DNA from: a virus
Direction: 5' to 3' (one strand)
IMG/VR virus record: IMGVR_UViG_3300005537_000053
Coordinates: 1 to 29,976 of that record
Length of the DNA stretch: 29,976 nucleotides
Below, in pieces: positions 7,769 to 15,889 of the stretch. Each line of letters starts with the position of its first letter. Position 1 is the stretch's first letter. Made by a program: the position numbers and the translations under genes. The notes below the pieces were generated by a model that did not search any database, was not told the DNA's origin, and saw only the letters and a program-made list of their open reading frames with translations.

Positions 7769-8794
7769 TCACGCTAAGGCGAATAGGGCCAGCATCGACG
7801 CGAGACTCGCGCCAGCCTGGGCATTCGCATTGTTGGTGGCGACACCGGCGTTGTAGCCGGCCAATTGGCCTTGGTACTGCTGCCCGAAAGCCCCTGAGAT
7901 GTCTGGCGTCGTGGCGGTCGCGGTCGCGCCCGGAGAGCCGTTCAGCGCGTTGAACTCATTAATCGGGGCCTGCTGCTGGGCAATCTGATCCTGAAGCGAC
8001 ATCGATCCCAGGCCATACAGGTTGTTGAGTTCCTGCTCTCCCGCTGTGACCGCACCACTGGCGGCCTGGGTATTCTCGAAAGTCTGTTGCCGACCCAACC
8101 GGGCCTGCTCATTATTCCAGCCCGCGGAGCCGGGCATCAGTCCTTCGGCCGAGAGTTGAGAGTTGAGCCCCTCGCTCTGCAAGGCTTCTTCGGGCGCGAG
8201 ATACCCCATCTGTTGATTGAAGACCGCATTGGCGGTCTCATTGGTCAAGGGCGTGAGGTTCTCGCCAGAAAGCTCCGGAATCCCGTTGGTGTTGATGCCC
8301 TTCTGGAGCAGGCTTTGGAACTGCGGGGCGAGCTGCGTAGTCTCGGTGTAAAGCGGTGCGCCGGAGCCGTACGACGTGCCACCGCCCAGGGAATAGGCGC
8401 CCGCATTGGGATACATTACTCCCGGCGCTCCTGCGCCGCCGATCAAGCCGGCAGCGGAGAGCGGATTCGGGTTCTGCTCCACCGAGCCGGTCGTCATCGG
8501 CACGCCTGAGCCACCCAGGCCGATCTGGGGCGTCCCACCGGGATTCACCGTGCCGTAGTCGGAAGGCGTGCTTGAAGGCTCTCCCGAGTAACCCGTGACA
8601 TTCCAGGTAGTCGATCCGAGCGGGTTGACCGTGTTGGGCCGGTTCAGGGCGGCATTGAATTCCGCCGTCCCCGTGGAAAGACCGTATTGCGCGGCGGCCT
8701 GCTGATAGGGGTCAACCGGCTGGGGCGCGGATCCGGAATCCTTCCGGTAAACCCACTCGCACGGCTGATCGAGCCCACGGAATCTCAGGGCCAT
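7769..8794 (-). CDS. Virion structural protein (tail/ejection cluster), 341 aa
   Basis: Begins MALRFRGLDQPCEWVYRKDSG, with Gly/Pro/Ser/Thr-rich, disordered-looking sequence to about residue 165. A helical region follows (ETTQLAPQFQSLLQKGIN; LAPEEALQSEGLNSQLSAEG; WNNEQARLGRQQTFENTQAA), and it ends in an Ala-rich hydrophobic tail (AGASLASMLALFALA). The helical region resembles the 'phage tail/internal virion' proteins that follow the GNAT gene in BPP-1-like phages. The start overlaps the acetyltransferase stop as TAATG. The hydrophobic C-terminus would suit membrane contact on ejection (inference). Precise role unknown. Confidence 0.6.
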   Translation of the reverse strand: MALRFRGLDQPCEWVYRKDSGSAPQPVDPYQQAAAQYGLSTGTAEFNAALNRPNTVNPLGSTTWNVTGYSGEPSSTPSDYGTVNPGGTPQIGLGGSGVPMTTGSVEQNPNPLSAAGLIGGAGAPGVMYPNAGAYSLGGGTSYGSGAPLYTETTQLAPQFQSLLQKGINTNGIPELSGENLTPLTNETANAVFNQQMGYLAPEEALQSEGLNSQLSAEGLMPGSAGWNNEQARLGRQQTFENTQAASGAVTAGEQELNNLYGLGSMSLQDQIAQQQAPINEFNALNGSPGATATATTPDISGAFGQQYQGQLAGYNAGVATNNANAQAGASLASMLALFALA

Positions 8795-9300
8795 TACGGT
8801 GGCCTCTTCAGAAACCGGCAGTTCCTCTTGAGCAGTCCCATCACGATTACATCGCCACCATCAGATGCGGCTTCGACCATCCGCCCTTCGACCCTAAATC
8901 CCACGTGTTTGCAAAACAACAGCGATTTCGCGTTCCATTCCTCGACGGTCGCGGTCAGCCGTGCCACCTTCAATTGCTCGAACGGGTACCAGAAGACGGC
9001 GTAAAGGAACCGGCGCGTCATGGGCTCCTCGAGCACGATAGAGGTCACCACATTGCGCGGTGAGGCATTCGTATAGATCACCGCCCCGACGATCTGCCCG
9101 GCCCGCTCCCGTCCGATCGCCTGGTAATAGCCATTCCAGCCGACGAAGCTCGGCATGCGCTCTTGCGCCCACCTCGCGACCCGCTCCGGCTCGTTGAAAA
9201 TGAGCCTAGAAGGGGCCGCCGATCTGAAAGACGTAATCGGTGGAATACCACTGGCAGATGACGCCTGAGATCTGCATGGAGATCCGGCCGGATGCGGCAT
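8794..9300 (-). CDS. GNAT-family acetyltransferase-like protein, 168 aa
   Basis: Looks like the GNAT-fold proteins commonly encoded between tail genes of this podovirus group. The core runs from SRLIFNEPERVARWAQERM through GAVIYTNASPRNVVTSIV (strands 2-3), VLEEPMTRRFLYAVFWYPFEQL (pyrophosphate loop/helix region) and ATVEEWNAKSLLFCKHVGFRVEGRMVEA (the late GNAT N-x-x-S..F-x-x-x-G-F motif). The substrate is unknown. The start is uncertain: ATG 9300 has an AGGAG 6 nt upstream but lies ~95 nt inside the preceding gene and adds about 30 non-core residues. No in-frame ATG, GTG or TTG sits at the natural core start. The stop overlaps the next gene as TAATG. Confidence 0.75.
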   Translation of the reverse strand: MPHPAGSPCRSQASSASGIPPITSFRSAAPSRLIFNEPERVARWAQERMPSFVGWNGYYQAIGRERAGQIVGAVIYTNASPRNVVTSIVLEEPMTRRFLYAVFWYPFEQLKVARLTATVEEWNAKSLLFCKHVGFRVEGRMVEAASDGGDVIVMGLLKRNCRFLKRPP

Positions 9301-10789
9301 AACCTTCTCCTGCAACGCCTTGCCAGTTCTTCACCGTAATGGACGGCGCTTGATCTCCCCACGGGGTGGTGTCCCAGGGAGACACATCCCAAAGAGAGGA
9401 AGCTCCCACTAGCAAAGGGATCGAGGTTGGCGCGTTGTTGGTGTAGTCGACGTTGAGCGTGATGATCGGTTGGACATTCGCGCTGGCCTGAAAGATCGGG
9501 CGCGCGAACTCGAAGACTTTGAGCTGACCCAGAATGTCGAAGTAGGAATAGGCCGGCAGGCAGTCGACTGTGATCGGGACACCAGCATCCGAGGTCCCAG
9601 TATCGGCTACGTACACCGTATTGAGACCACCGAAGTAGAGCGTATCCTGCTGCACTTCCCAGCAGTTGGCATTCCAGTTGCGGAAGCGACTCCATCCCCC
9701 ATCATCCTGGCGCACCGTGTTCTTGACCCACTGGTGCATGGTGGTGTTGGTCTGTTCCGGAACATTCAGGATCAACTTGTTGCCGATCGGATGCTCTAGA
9801 ACCTGCCAGCCGAAATTCCCGCCGTAGGTCTGGACATCACTGTTGATGTTGTTGAGGATCTTGTACGTGAGGTTGGTTTCTGGCTGGGTGCGATCGGTCA
9901 GCATGGCCTTCGACAGGGGTGTCAGGCCATCGGCGGTGATGCACAGTACGTCGGAGCCGAATTTCGTGATGCACCGCCGACCAATGGGGCGTCCGATCTT
10001 GAAGACGCCCACGAGCGACCACGTAGCCAGTTGGGAGGGATCGTAGCCCTGGTAGATCGCCACCTCACCTTCCGAAGTGATGAACGCGGCATAGGCGTTG
10101 ATGCCTTCCACGTTATCGATCGTCCATGAGGCCATCTGCATCAGAAAGCCACCACGGGTAAACAGCTGGCCTAGCGGGAACATGGTCAGCACACCCTGGA
10201 AAGCCTGACTCGTCGAGTACCAGACATTCATGGTGTTGTTTTCGATGTACCAGCAGCGCTGCTGATGCACCGTGACCGTGATGAGATTCGCCGGGACGAG
10301 CGCTCCGCTGGTAATCGGATTGGTGCCTGAGATCGTGGTTGCGGCCCACGTCGTGCCGTTGTACCACTGCGGCGCATCCACTCCATCCACCCAGATGAGA
10401 ATGTTGCCACTGCCAGAATTGAACATCGCGTGCTGAAGGCGCGAACTCGAAAGGCCCGTCACCAGGGCTGCGCCCACGGCCCCTTGAGCGGTGACGTCGT
10501 AGATCTTGCCCTGGCTGACGGCAAACACCTTGTTGCTGGCGCCAACCAAGGCGTTATACGCCATGACAGTCTCAACGGCCGCGGGGAGTCCTGTCCCCCA
10601 CGAGATACAGCCGTTTCTGACCGCCACATAGGAGGGCAGGCAGAACCAGTTGTCCATGATGATCGCATCCGTGGCGGGCATGTTGGCTAGCGCATCACGG
10701 GCGTTCACGCCTCCGACTGGAGCGGGAACTGATTTCGGCTCCGCCGCCTGCGAGCGGTCGGGGCGTTTCTTGCGCGTCACCCCTAACAT
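9206..10789 (-). CDS. Tail nozzle / DNA-stabilisation-type beta-propeller-like protein, 527 aa
   Basis: Large beta-rich virion protein. The N-terminal motif PVGGVNARDALANMPATDAI followed by MDNWFCLPSYVAVRNG is typical of podovirus tail-tube/nozzle proteins that recruit the adaptor. Repeating short blades follow (KVFAVSQGKIYDVTAQG; NILIWVDGVDAPQWYNGTTW; EVAIYQGYDPSQLATW; LYFGGLNTVYVADTG), suggesting a propeller. No enzymatic motif was seen. It lies immediately after the head-tail adaptor gene (3-nt gap) and before the GNAT gene, the usual order in BPP-1-like phages. The reading as nozzle rather than P22 gp10-like stabilisation protein rests on gene order. Confidence 0.75.
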   Translation of the reverse strand: MLGVTRKKRPDRSQAAEPKSVPAPVGGVNARDALANMPATDAIIMDNWFCLPSYVAVRNGCISWGTGLPAAVETVMAYNALVGASNKVFAVSQGKIYDVTAQGAVGAALVTGLSSSRLQHAMFNSGSGNILIWVDGVDAPQWYNGTTWAATTISGTNPITSGALVPANLITVTVHQQRCWYIENNTMNVWYSTSQAFQGVLTMFPLGQLFTRGGFLMQMASWTIDNVEGINAYAAFITSEGEVAIYQGYDPSQLATWSLVGVFKIGRPIGRRCITKFGSDVLCITADGLTPLSKAMLTDRTQPETNLTYKILNNINSDVQTYGGNFGWQVLEHPIGNKLILNVPEQTNTTMHQWVKNTVRQDDGGWSRFRNWNANCWEVQQDTLYFGGLNTVYVADTGTSDAGVPITVDCLPAYSYFDILGQLKVFEFARPIFQASANVQPIITLNVDYTNNAPTSIPLLVGASSLWDVSPWDTTPWGDQAPSITVKNWQGVAGEGYAASGRISMQISGVICQWYSTDYVFQIGGPF

Positions 10790-10792
10790 GGA

Positions 10793-11800
10793 TCAGCCGT
10801 TGGGATTGCCGGAGAGCGGCCAGCTCCCCGCAGGAACCACGACGCCGGGATAGATATCGCTCTGGGCGCCGGCCAGATTGAGCCGGGGCTTCGAGCCATC
10901 GCGCCCGATCGCATCCTGCACTGCGGCCTCGTAGGTATCCTGCGCCTCGGCGTAATCCAGCTTGTTCATCTGCTTGAAGCGCCAGATACACCCGAGGGTG
11001 AGCAACCGCTCATCCAGTACACCCACATCGGTATCAGCCTGGAACGAGGACTGCCCTGCGCCTCCCGCACTGGTACACCAGTACTTACTAATCCACTCGA
11101 AATAGATCTGAAAGCCGGGGGACGGCGATGGCAACATCAGAAGTTGGTTGCCCCGCAGGATGTACTGGATCCAGGGCCCCTGCATGAACTGGGCTTTGAG
11201 CTGCTGCCACTCAGCCGGAGACTTCGGACCAAAGACCGGGCGCCGCTGCGTGCGATTCCACATGGTCTCGTTCACAATGAAATTGAAATCCGGCCCGCAG
11301 ATGCTTTGGATCGTGCCCTGACTCTGCTGACCGACGATGCCAACCGACCCTATCCGGATCGTGAATCCCGATCCCGTGCCGCCCAGGTTGGAATTCGCCG
11401 CGGAGAGCGTATCGCCCGCCACATAACCCGATCCGGGATTGTCCTGGCTGATCGTCACGCTGGTGACAACGCCCGAGACAATGGCGACGGTGGCCAAGGC
11501 CCCTGATCCGGTACCGCCTGTCAACGGCACGAGGTTATAGGTGTTCGAGAACCCGCTGGCGTAGCCCGTTCCGCCGGTAAGAGTTCCGAAAGACAGTATC
11601 CCTCCGGTGAGACCGGAGGTTGTGAACGTTGCTTCCTTGCGAAGCGCTTGCCAGGTATGTCGGGAGGCCAGCTCCTGACCCTCCTCATTCGCGGCCTCGA
11701 CAAACTGGAGGGTCTTGGGATCAGCCGAGGACGCTGCGACCGTGGGTTTCACAGCCAGCACACGAATCGAGGCCGACTGAACCACGGTCAGCAGTGTCAA
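10793..11800 (-). CDS. Head-tail adaptor with inserted Gly-rich beta domain, 335 aa
   Basis: The helical ends resemble podovirus adaptor/neck proteins: residues 1-60 (LQFVEAANEEGQELASRHTWQ) and 165-320 (ICGPDFNFIVNETMWNRTQRRPVFGPKS; YFEWISKYWCTSA; DERLLTLGCIWRFKQMNKL). Between ~66 and 152 lies a distinct beta module with LTGGTGY, LTGGTGSGALATV and NPGSGYVAGDTLSA repeats, a type of surface domain found in many phage structural proteins. The start is a TTG overlapping the preceding stop as TTGA. It should bind the portal and seat the nozzle protein encoded next. The domain boundary and adaptor assignment are by pattern and position. Confidence 0.75.
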   Translation of the reverse strand: MTLLTVVQSASIRVLAVKPTVAASSADPKTLQFVEAANEEGQELASRHTWQALRKEATFTTSGLTGGILSFGTLTGGTGYASGFSNTYNLVPLTGGTGSGALATVAIVSGVVTSVTISQDNPGSGYVAGDTLSAANSNLGGTGSGFTIRIGSVGIVGQQSQGTIQSICGPDFNFIVNETMWNRTQRRPVFGPKSPAEWQQLKAQFMQGPWIQYILRGNQLLMLPSPSPGFQIYFEWISKYWCTSAGGAGQSSFQADTDVGVLDERLLTLGCIWRFKQMNKLDYAEAQDTYEAAVQDAIGRDGSKPRLNLAGAQSDIYPGVVVPAGSWPLSGNPNG

Positions 11801-12438
11801 GAATCGCTCTCCTCCATGATCGACTTCGGCGGACGACCGCGCCGCGGTGTCGCGACCTGCGCGGCCAACTCCGCCTTCAGCAGGGTCACGGATTCCGTCA
11901 AGGCCGCGATCTGCCGCGCCTGTTCCTCAATCTTCAGGTTTGAGTCCGCCAGCGCCCGGGCGTTAATGCCCTTGTCCTTAGCTTCCGCGATCCAGTTGCG
12001 GGCGAGATCACGCATGTATCGCGCGTCCGGGCCGATCATGCCAAGCCCGCTGTCCGGATGCTGTGCGAGATCCTCCACCGTTGTGATGCCGAGCGCTTGC
12101 AGACGTACGGCCTGCTCCTTGGTGAGCGCGCTCCACGTACGCACGGGCGTGCCTTCGCGTGGCAGCTCGTTCCCCTTCTTCCATTCGTCATAGGCGGCCT
12201 GGAAGTACTTGGCCCACTCCAACGGGTACTGTTGGCGCATCGCCTGATCGTGGATCTGGCGTAGCCACTCCTCCGCCACCTTCTCAAAGCGATCCTTTGA
12301 TCCCGCTGGCGTGATACAGGCCAGCGTGACCACCTTGGGGATGGGGCGACCGGCGATCTTGGTCGCCTCCTCGTTGATCCCCATTTCCCGCTCCTCGAAT
12401 TGCACGTAGGGCGGGCGCTTGTCCATGATGCCGATCAT
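11797..12438 (-). CDS. Coiled-coil protein with C-terminal AT-hook-like motif, 213 aa
   Basis: Unrecognised family in the head-completion region. The N-terminal 60 residues are mixed, followed by helices (AKYFQAAYDEWKKGNE). A helix-hairpin-helix-like segment at ~104-128 (ALTKEQAVRLQALGITTVEDL) is followed by a coiled coil at ~163-194. The C-terminus reads PRRGRPPKS (residues 198-206), containing the RGRP core of an AT-hook. ATG 12438 is chosen because it overlaps the upstream stop as ATGA; a longer frame would add His/Arg-rich residues. A role touching packaged DNA or head assembly is plausible but unproven. Confidence 0.65.
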   Translation of the reverse strand: MIGIMDKRPPYVQFEEREMGINEEATKIAGRPIPKVVTLACITPAGSKDRFEKVAEEWLRQIHDQAMRQQYPLEWAKYFQAAYDEWKKGNELPREGTPVRTWSALTKEQAVRLQALGITTVEDLAQHPDSGLGMIGPDARYMRDLARNWIAEAKDKGINARALADSNLKIEEQARQIAALTESVTLLKAELAAQVATPRRGRPPKSIMEESDS

Positions 12439-12803
12439 GCGGATTGACTCGCGATGTAGGTGAGAGGATCGACGCAGTACCAATCGCAGTACGGTGTCGC
12501 CGCGGCGATGGAGTAGCCAGCGTTGGTCCCGAGGCCGTTGATCTTTCCGCCCACGGGGGGATACAACAGCAGTGCGTTGGCGCCGCCGTTATAGACCGTA
12601 CCGGAATCCGCAGGATTGGCGGCCGGAATGATCGCTCCCGTTCCCGCGGCGACCGTCGTGAACTTGCAGATATCCGCCGGCAGCGGCAACGCGGTCGCCT
12701 GCGTGCTCCCCGCTCCCGTCAGGTTGTTGGCTGCGAGCCCTTGAGAGGCCTGCGCCTGAATGGCGGAAAATCCCGCGGCCACCATGCGAGCTGAAAGGCC
12801 CAT
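12435..12803 (-). CDS. Hypothetical beta-rich virion protein, 122 aa
   Basis: Residues 1-30 form a helix-like start (GLSARMVAAGFSAIQAQASQG). Then comes the pattern NGGANALLLYPPVGGKINGLGTNAGYSIAAATP, which recurs in small beta-rich phage proteins encoded near capsid genes. It was probably incorporated in the virion as a decoration or fibre-like accessory. Starts and stops overlap neighbours as TGATG and ATGA, so it is co-translated with the 272-aa protein upstream. No enzymatic or metal-binding motif. Confidence 0.6.
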   Translation of the reverse strand: MGLSARMVAAGFSAIQAQASQGLAANNLTGAGSTQATALPLPADICKFTTVAAGTGAIIPAANPADSGTVYNGGANALLLYPPVGGKINGLGTNAGYSIAAATPYCDWYCVDPLTYIASQSA

Positions 12804-13621
12804 CAGGTGATCCTCCCCTGGCAGAAGGGACGATTGATTTGCACGACGTTGTAGAAGTTCGTGCCGTCGTTGTACGTGCCGGTCAGCGTGATGCCGCCGG
12901 TGGCCGTGGCATTCAATGCCGCGCCAGCCACACCGGGGCCTGTCGACATGGTGAAGCGCCGGCCATCCGGATCGATCGTCTGCACCACGGCGTTCGCCGG
13001 AATACCGGTGCCCGACACCGCCACACCGATGAAGAGACCATCAATGGTGTTGTTGCCGGTGACCAGCACCACCGGAGAGTTGGCAGTGACGAGGACGTTC
13101 TTGGTGACTGTGGTGGTGGCCGGCAGAACCCCGATCAGGTTCTCGATTTCCTTGCCGGCGCTTGAGGCGCCTAACTGGCCCGCCGCCGTGATGCCCAGTG
13201 GAGTATCCGTGGCGACGGACGCGCCTGACAGCACAGGCACCAGACCGGAGACCGCGACCCAGCCGTACTGGCCCGCGGCCTGAGATGCGATCGACACTCC
13301 CAACGGGCGGGACTGGTTGGCCGTATTCGCCACCGCGGAGGCGACAAACACAAAGCGTCCGGTGACCAGTGAGACAGACGGCTTGATCGTGACTGGCGTC
13401 CAGGGAGGAACCGTGGAATTGAAGTAGCAGTACTGGAATTCCACCCCACCCCAGTAGTTGTCGTAGCCTGGGACGATGCAACCCGGCGGCATGAAGGGCG
13501 GGACCGAGCCGGGGCCGTTGTAGCCGGCGCCGAAGTCAGGGTTACCGACATCGTTGGCGCCGAGGAAGTATTCCTGCAGCGGTCGGGCGCCCGCGTAGGG
13601 GAACAGAGGACCGTAACGCAT
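12803..13621 (-). CDS. Capsid decoration / cement-like protein, 272 aa
   Basis: The gene follows major capsid closely. Residues ~70-165 resemble head-decoration proteins: PLGVSIASQAAGQYGWVAVSG then VLSGASVATDTPLGITAAGQL, the pattern seen in DUF2190-like cement proteins. The C-terminal half is Thr/Val-rich beta sequence (VLVTANSPVVLVTGNNTIDGL; TATGGITLTGTYNDGTN). The N-terminal 60 residues are Pro/Gly/Tyr-rich. GGAG lies 7 nt before the ATG. A GAAA-capped hairpin lies in the 42-nt gap to the capsid gene and may set relative expression. Assignment is by pattern and order. Confidence 0.6.
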   Translation of the reverse strand: MRYGPLFPYAGARPLQEYFLGANDVGNPDFGAGYNGPGSVPPFMPPGCIVPGYDNYWGGVEFQYCYFNSTVPPWTPVTIKPSVSLVTGRFVFVASAVANTANQSRPLGVSIASQAAGQYGWVAVSGLVPVLSGASVATDTPLGITAAGQLGASSAGKEIENLIGVLPATTTVTKNVLVTANSPVVLVTGNNTIDGLFIGVAVSGTGIPANAVVQTIDPDGRRFTMSTGPGVAGAALNATATGGITLTGTYNDGTNFYNVVQINRPFCQGRIT

Positions 13622-13638
13622 TCGAATTCTCCAGACAT

Positions 13639-13654
13639 CCCGGTTTTCACCGGG
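13639..13654 (-). other. GAAA-tetraloop RNA hairpin between capsid and decoration genes
   Basis: On the minus-strand mRNA, CCCGGT-GAAA-ACCGGG forms a perfect 6-bp stem closed by a GNRA tetraloop in the only untranslated spacer downstream of the capsid gene. Without a T-tract it is more likely an mRNA-stabilising, processing or attenuation element than a full terminator. Confidence 0.5.
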
Positions 13655-13663
13655 GTAGTCACG

Positions 13664-14665
13664 TTAGGACTTGAGGACACCTTGCAGAAAGCGCGCCGAG
13701 GACACGAGATTGCCCATCCACAACACGGGGATGACGACCGCGTCCTGGTTCACGCTCTTCAACTCCTCCATTACGGTCATGTCGGCATCGCGGTGAACCA
13801 CGAGCTCCAGATAATCCGTATTGACGAAGTAGCCGTGGACGGCGGGAATGCCGCCCGAAGAGTCGAAGAACACGGTCGCGTTCTTGTACTTCATGGTCAC
13901 GAAGCCGGCCGTCGCATCGTTCTCCGGGTCACCGCGCGCATCGTCGGTGTACCGCTTGAGTGAGGTCTGGCTCTGCTCGAAGTACGTGTAAAGATCGTCG
14001 GAGAAGACGATCATGTCGGGCTGATCAGTGCCACGGGTCAGCTTGATGTACAGCGCCAACATCAGTGACTCGATCGTGCTCGGGCCCAATGTGAGGGCCG
14101 AGCCGCCCTGCAATGGCGCTGCGGCGGACTGCACGAGGTTCTGCCAGAACGGGAAGGTGGACGAGTTGATCTGTCCGACCGTGCCGGTGCCGGTGTCCGC
14201 GATCAGGGCCTGAAGGCCGTTGATCTGGTTGGCCGCCGTGCCATCGGAGTAGATATCGCCGCTCATTCCGTTCTTGAATGAGTTCATGGCGTTGCGGATC
14301 TTCGCCTTGGTGAAGTTGATGATCCGGCTCTCACCCATGTTGGTGCGCAGCTCGAGACCGGAGGCCGCAACGTTCACAGCCACCTGACGCCAGGGGAATT
14401 CGGCCGCCGTCAGCACGTCCACCGCGTTGATATTCAGGGCATCAAAGCCCGAGTAACGCTGGTAGGTGGAGTTGGTGGCGTATTCCAGCGGGCAGACGAT
14501 CGACAGACCGCCGTCTTCGCGACGGACGCGCCCTTTGACGGTCAGCTTGCGGAACAGCGCATTGTGCTTGCTGACGTTATCGGCGACTTCGGTCTCATGC
14601 TTGCGATAGGTCGTGGCCGCAAGCTCGGTCCACGCCTGGAAAATCGAGGAAATGCCAGAGGGCAT
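13664..14665 (-). CDS. Major capsid protein (HK97-fold, podovirus type), 333 aa
   Basis: Main shell protein. It follows the scaffold gene. It begins MPSGISSIFQAWTELAATTYRKH with the N-terminal helix typical of BPP-1-like capsids, continues with KGRVRREDGGLSIVCPLEYATNSTYQRYSG (the E-loop-like region), a spine-helix region near 110-140 (MGESRIINFTKAKIRNAMNSF) and a C-terminal beta-rich P/A-domain part (AVHGYFVNTDYLELVVHRD). It has an excellent SD (AGGAG, 7 nt before ATG), unlike the coupled genes around it, as expected for the most abundant product. A hairpin lies directly upstream of the SD. No maturation protease is seen nearby. Confidence 0.88.
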   Translation of the reverse strand: MPSGISSIFQAWTELAATTYRKHETEVADNVSKHNALFRKLTVKGRVRREDGGLSIVCPLEYATNSTYQRYSGFDALNINAVDVLTAAEFPWRQVAVNVAASGLELRTNMGESRIINFTKAKIRNAMNSFKNGMSGDIYSDGTAANQINGLQALIADTGTGTVGQINSSTFPFWQNLVQSAAAPLQGGSALTLGPSTIESLMLALYIKLTRGTDQPDMIVFSDDLYTYFEQSQTSLKRYTDDARGDPENDATAGFVTMKYKNATVFFDSSGGIPAVHGYFVNTDYLELVVHRDADMTVMEELKSVNQDAVVIPVLWMGNLVSSARFLQGVLKS

Positions 14666-14676
14666 GGCGGACTCCT

Positions 14677-14693
14677 GCCCTCAACCGGAGGGC
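14677..14693 (-). promoter_or_regulatory. Hairpin immediately upstream of the capsid ribosome-binding site
   Basis: On the mRNA, GCCCTC-CGGTT-GAGGGC (6-bp stem, 5-nt loop) ends right before the AGGAG of the capsid gene, in the 30-nt scaffold-capsid spacer. It leaves the SD outside the stem and may insulate it from upstream structure or protect a processed 5' end. Seen directly; function inferred. Confidence 0.4.
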
Positions 14694-14695
14694 GG

Positions 14696-15880
14696 TTACG
14701 TGAGAAGACCCAGTTCGCGTGCGGTGTCTGCGATGGTGTCTTCCATCTTCCCGGGCTTTCCGGGAGAGGGAGTCGACGCCCTGCGCGGGACATTCACGGA
14801 AGCGGCTCGTCTGGCATCACGTACCCGGTCCTGGTTGACAGTCCGGCGCTCTGCTTCGGCGGCGCTCGCAGCCTGCTGCTGCAAGAGTGTGCGAATCTCG
14901 GGGTGAGCCCAGATCGCACGGTTGTAAGCCTCTTCTAATGCCTGAGCATTTGTCAAGTTGGGATTGGCCTCCTTGATCTGCGGAATCAACGCCGACATCT
15001 CACCGATGACATCGCTGATATACGGTCGCGTGGGATTGCCCTGCGCGTCTACCTCGTTCATCCAGCGATTGACGGTGGATTCCATTTCCGCCTGCGTGCG
15101 CTGCTGGCGCTCGGCCTCGGCGCGCTGGTTCTGCGCGAGCAACTGATCCACGCGCGGATCACGGAATTGGTGCTGAGTCGGCTGGGGCTGTTGTCCCTGT
15201 TGACCTTGAGGCTGCCCGAAGACGTGCAAGTCAATGCCGTATTGCTGGGCAATCCCTGCGACAGCCTGAAGCTTCTGTTCCGCGGTGCCTACCCGGAAAA
15301 TGGCGGCCGTGCGCAGTAAGGAGGCTACGGCGCGCTCCGGCGTCCCACCCTCCGCCTCGATGAGCATCCGATACGGCTCGATAACCTGGCGCAGACCCTT
15401 GCCGAGCTGGGCATCAGGGAGCAGCGCATTGTGGCCGTTGCTGAAATCCTGCTCACGGCGGTGGATCTCCGCTCTCAGGAGCGAGTCTTTGGGGAGCTTG
15501 TCGTATTCGGCGCGGGCAGCAGGTTTCCAACTGGAGGGCGCGCGCTCCAGGTTCGGCGCCGAGGACGGAGATGGATTTGGCGACGCACCAGACCCGCCCT
15601 CTGCGGGCGTTGCCGCGGCATCCGCAGAGCTTGCCTCCGTCGACGGCGTTTTCGGTTCGCGGGATCTGGCAATTTCCTTCGGCTGCTTGACGAACTTGCC
15701 GTCTTTATCGCGCGCTGGCTCGGCGCCTTTGACGGGTTCTTGCGCGGTTTCGGGTTCCGGCGCAACCTCGTGCTCCTCGACTGGCTCGAGAGGTGGCTCC
15801 TCAATCTCGACCGTGTGTTTCTCGCGGATTGCAGCCCAGTCAGCCGCCATGGTCTCATCGATGTCTTTGTCAGCCAGCAT
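14696..15880 (-). CDS. Scaffolding protein, 394 aa
   Basis: Highly charged, Glu/Pro/Ala-rich helical protein directly upstream of the capsid gene. Acidic N-terminus (EEPPLEPVEEHEVAPEPE), a disordered Ser/Ala/Pro stretch to ~115, then a helical body (SWKPAARAEYDKLPKDSLLR; REQDFSNGHNALLPDAQLGKGL), a Gln-rich linker near 225-240, another helix set and a C-terminus ending ADTARELGLLT. Composition and position fit podovirus scaffolds that are lost during maturation. SD AGGA overlaps the upstream TAG. It could be internal to the head rather than a classic scaffold. Confidence 0.75.
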   Translation of the reverse strand: MLADKDIDETMAADWAAIREKHTVEIEEPPLEPVEEHEVAPEPETAQEPVKGAEPARDKDGKFVKQPKEIARSREPKTPSTEASSADAAATPAEGGSGASPNPSPSSAPNLERAPSSWKPAARAEYDKLPKDSLLRAEIHRREQDFSNGHNALLPDAQLGKGLRQVIEPYRMLIEAEGGTPERAVASLLRTAAIFRVGTAEQKLQAVAGIAQQYGIDLHVFGQPQGQQGQQPQPTQHQFRDPRVDQLLAQNQRAEAERQQRTQAEMESTVNRWMNEVDAQGNPTRPYISDVIGEMSALIPQIKEANPNLTNAQALEEAYNRAIWAHPEIRTLLQQQAASAAEAERRTVNQDRVRDARRAASVNVPRRASTPSPGKPGKMEDTIADTARELGLLT

Positions 15881-15889
15881 AGGGTTGTC

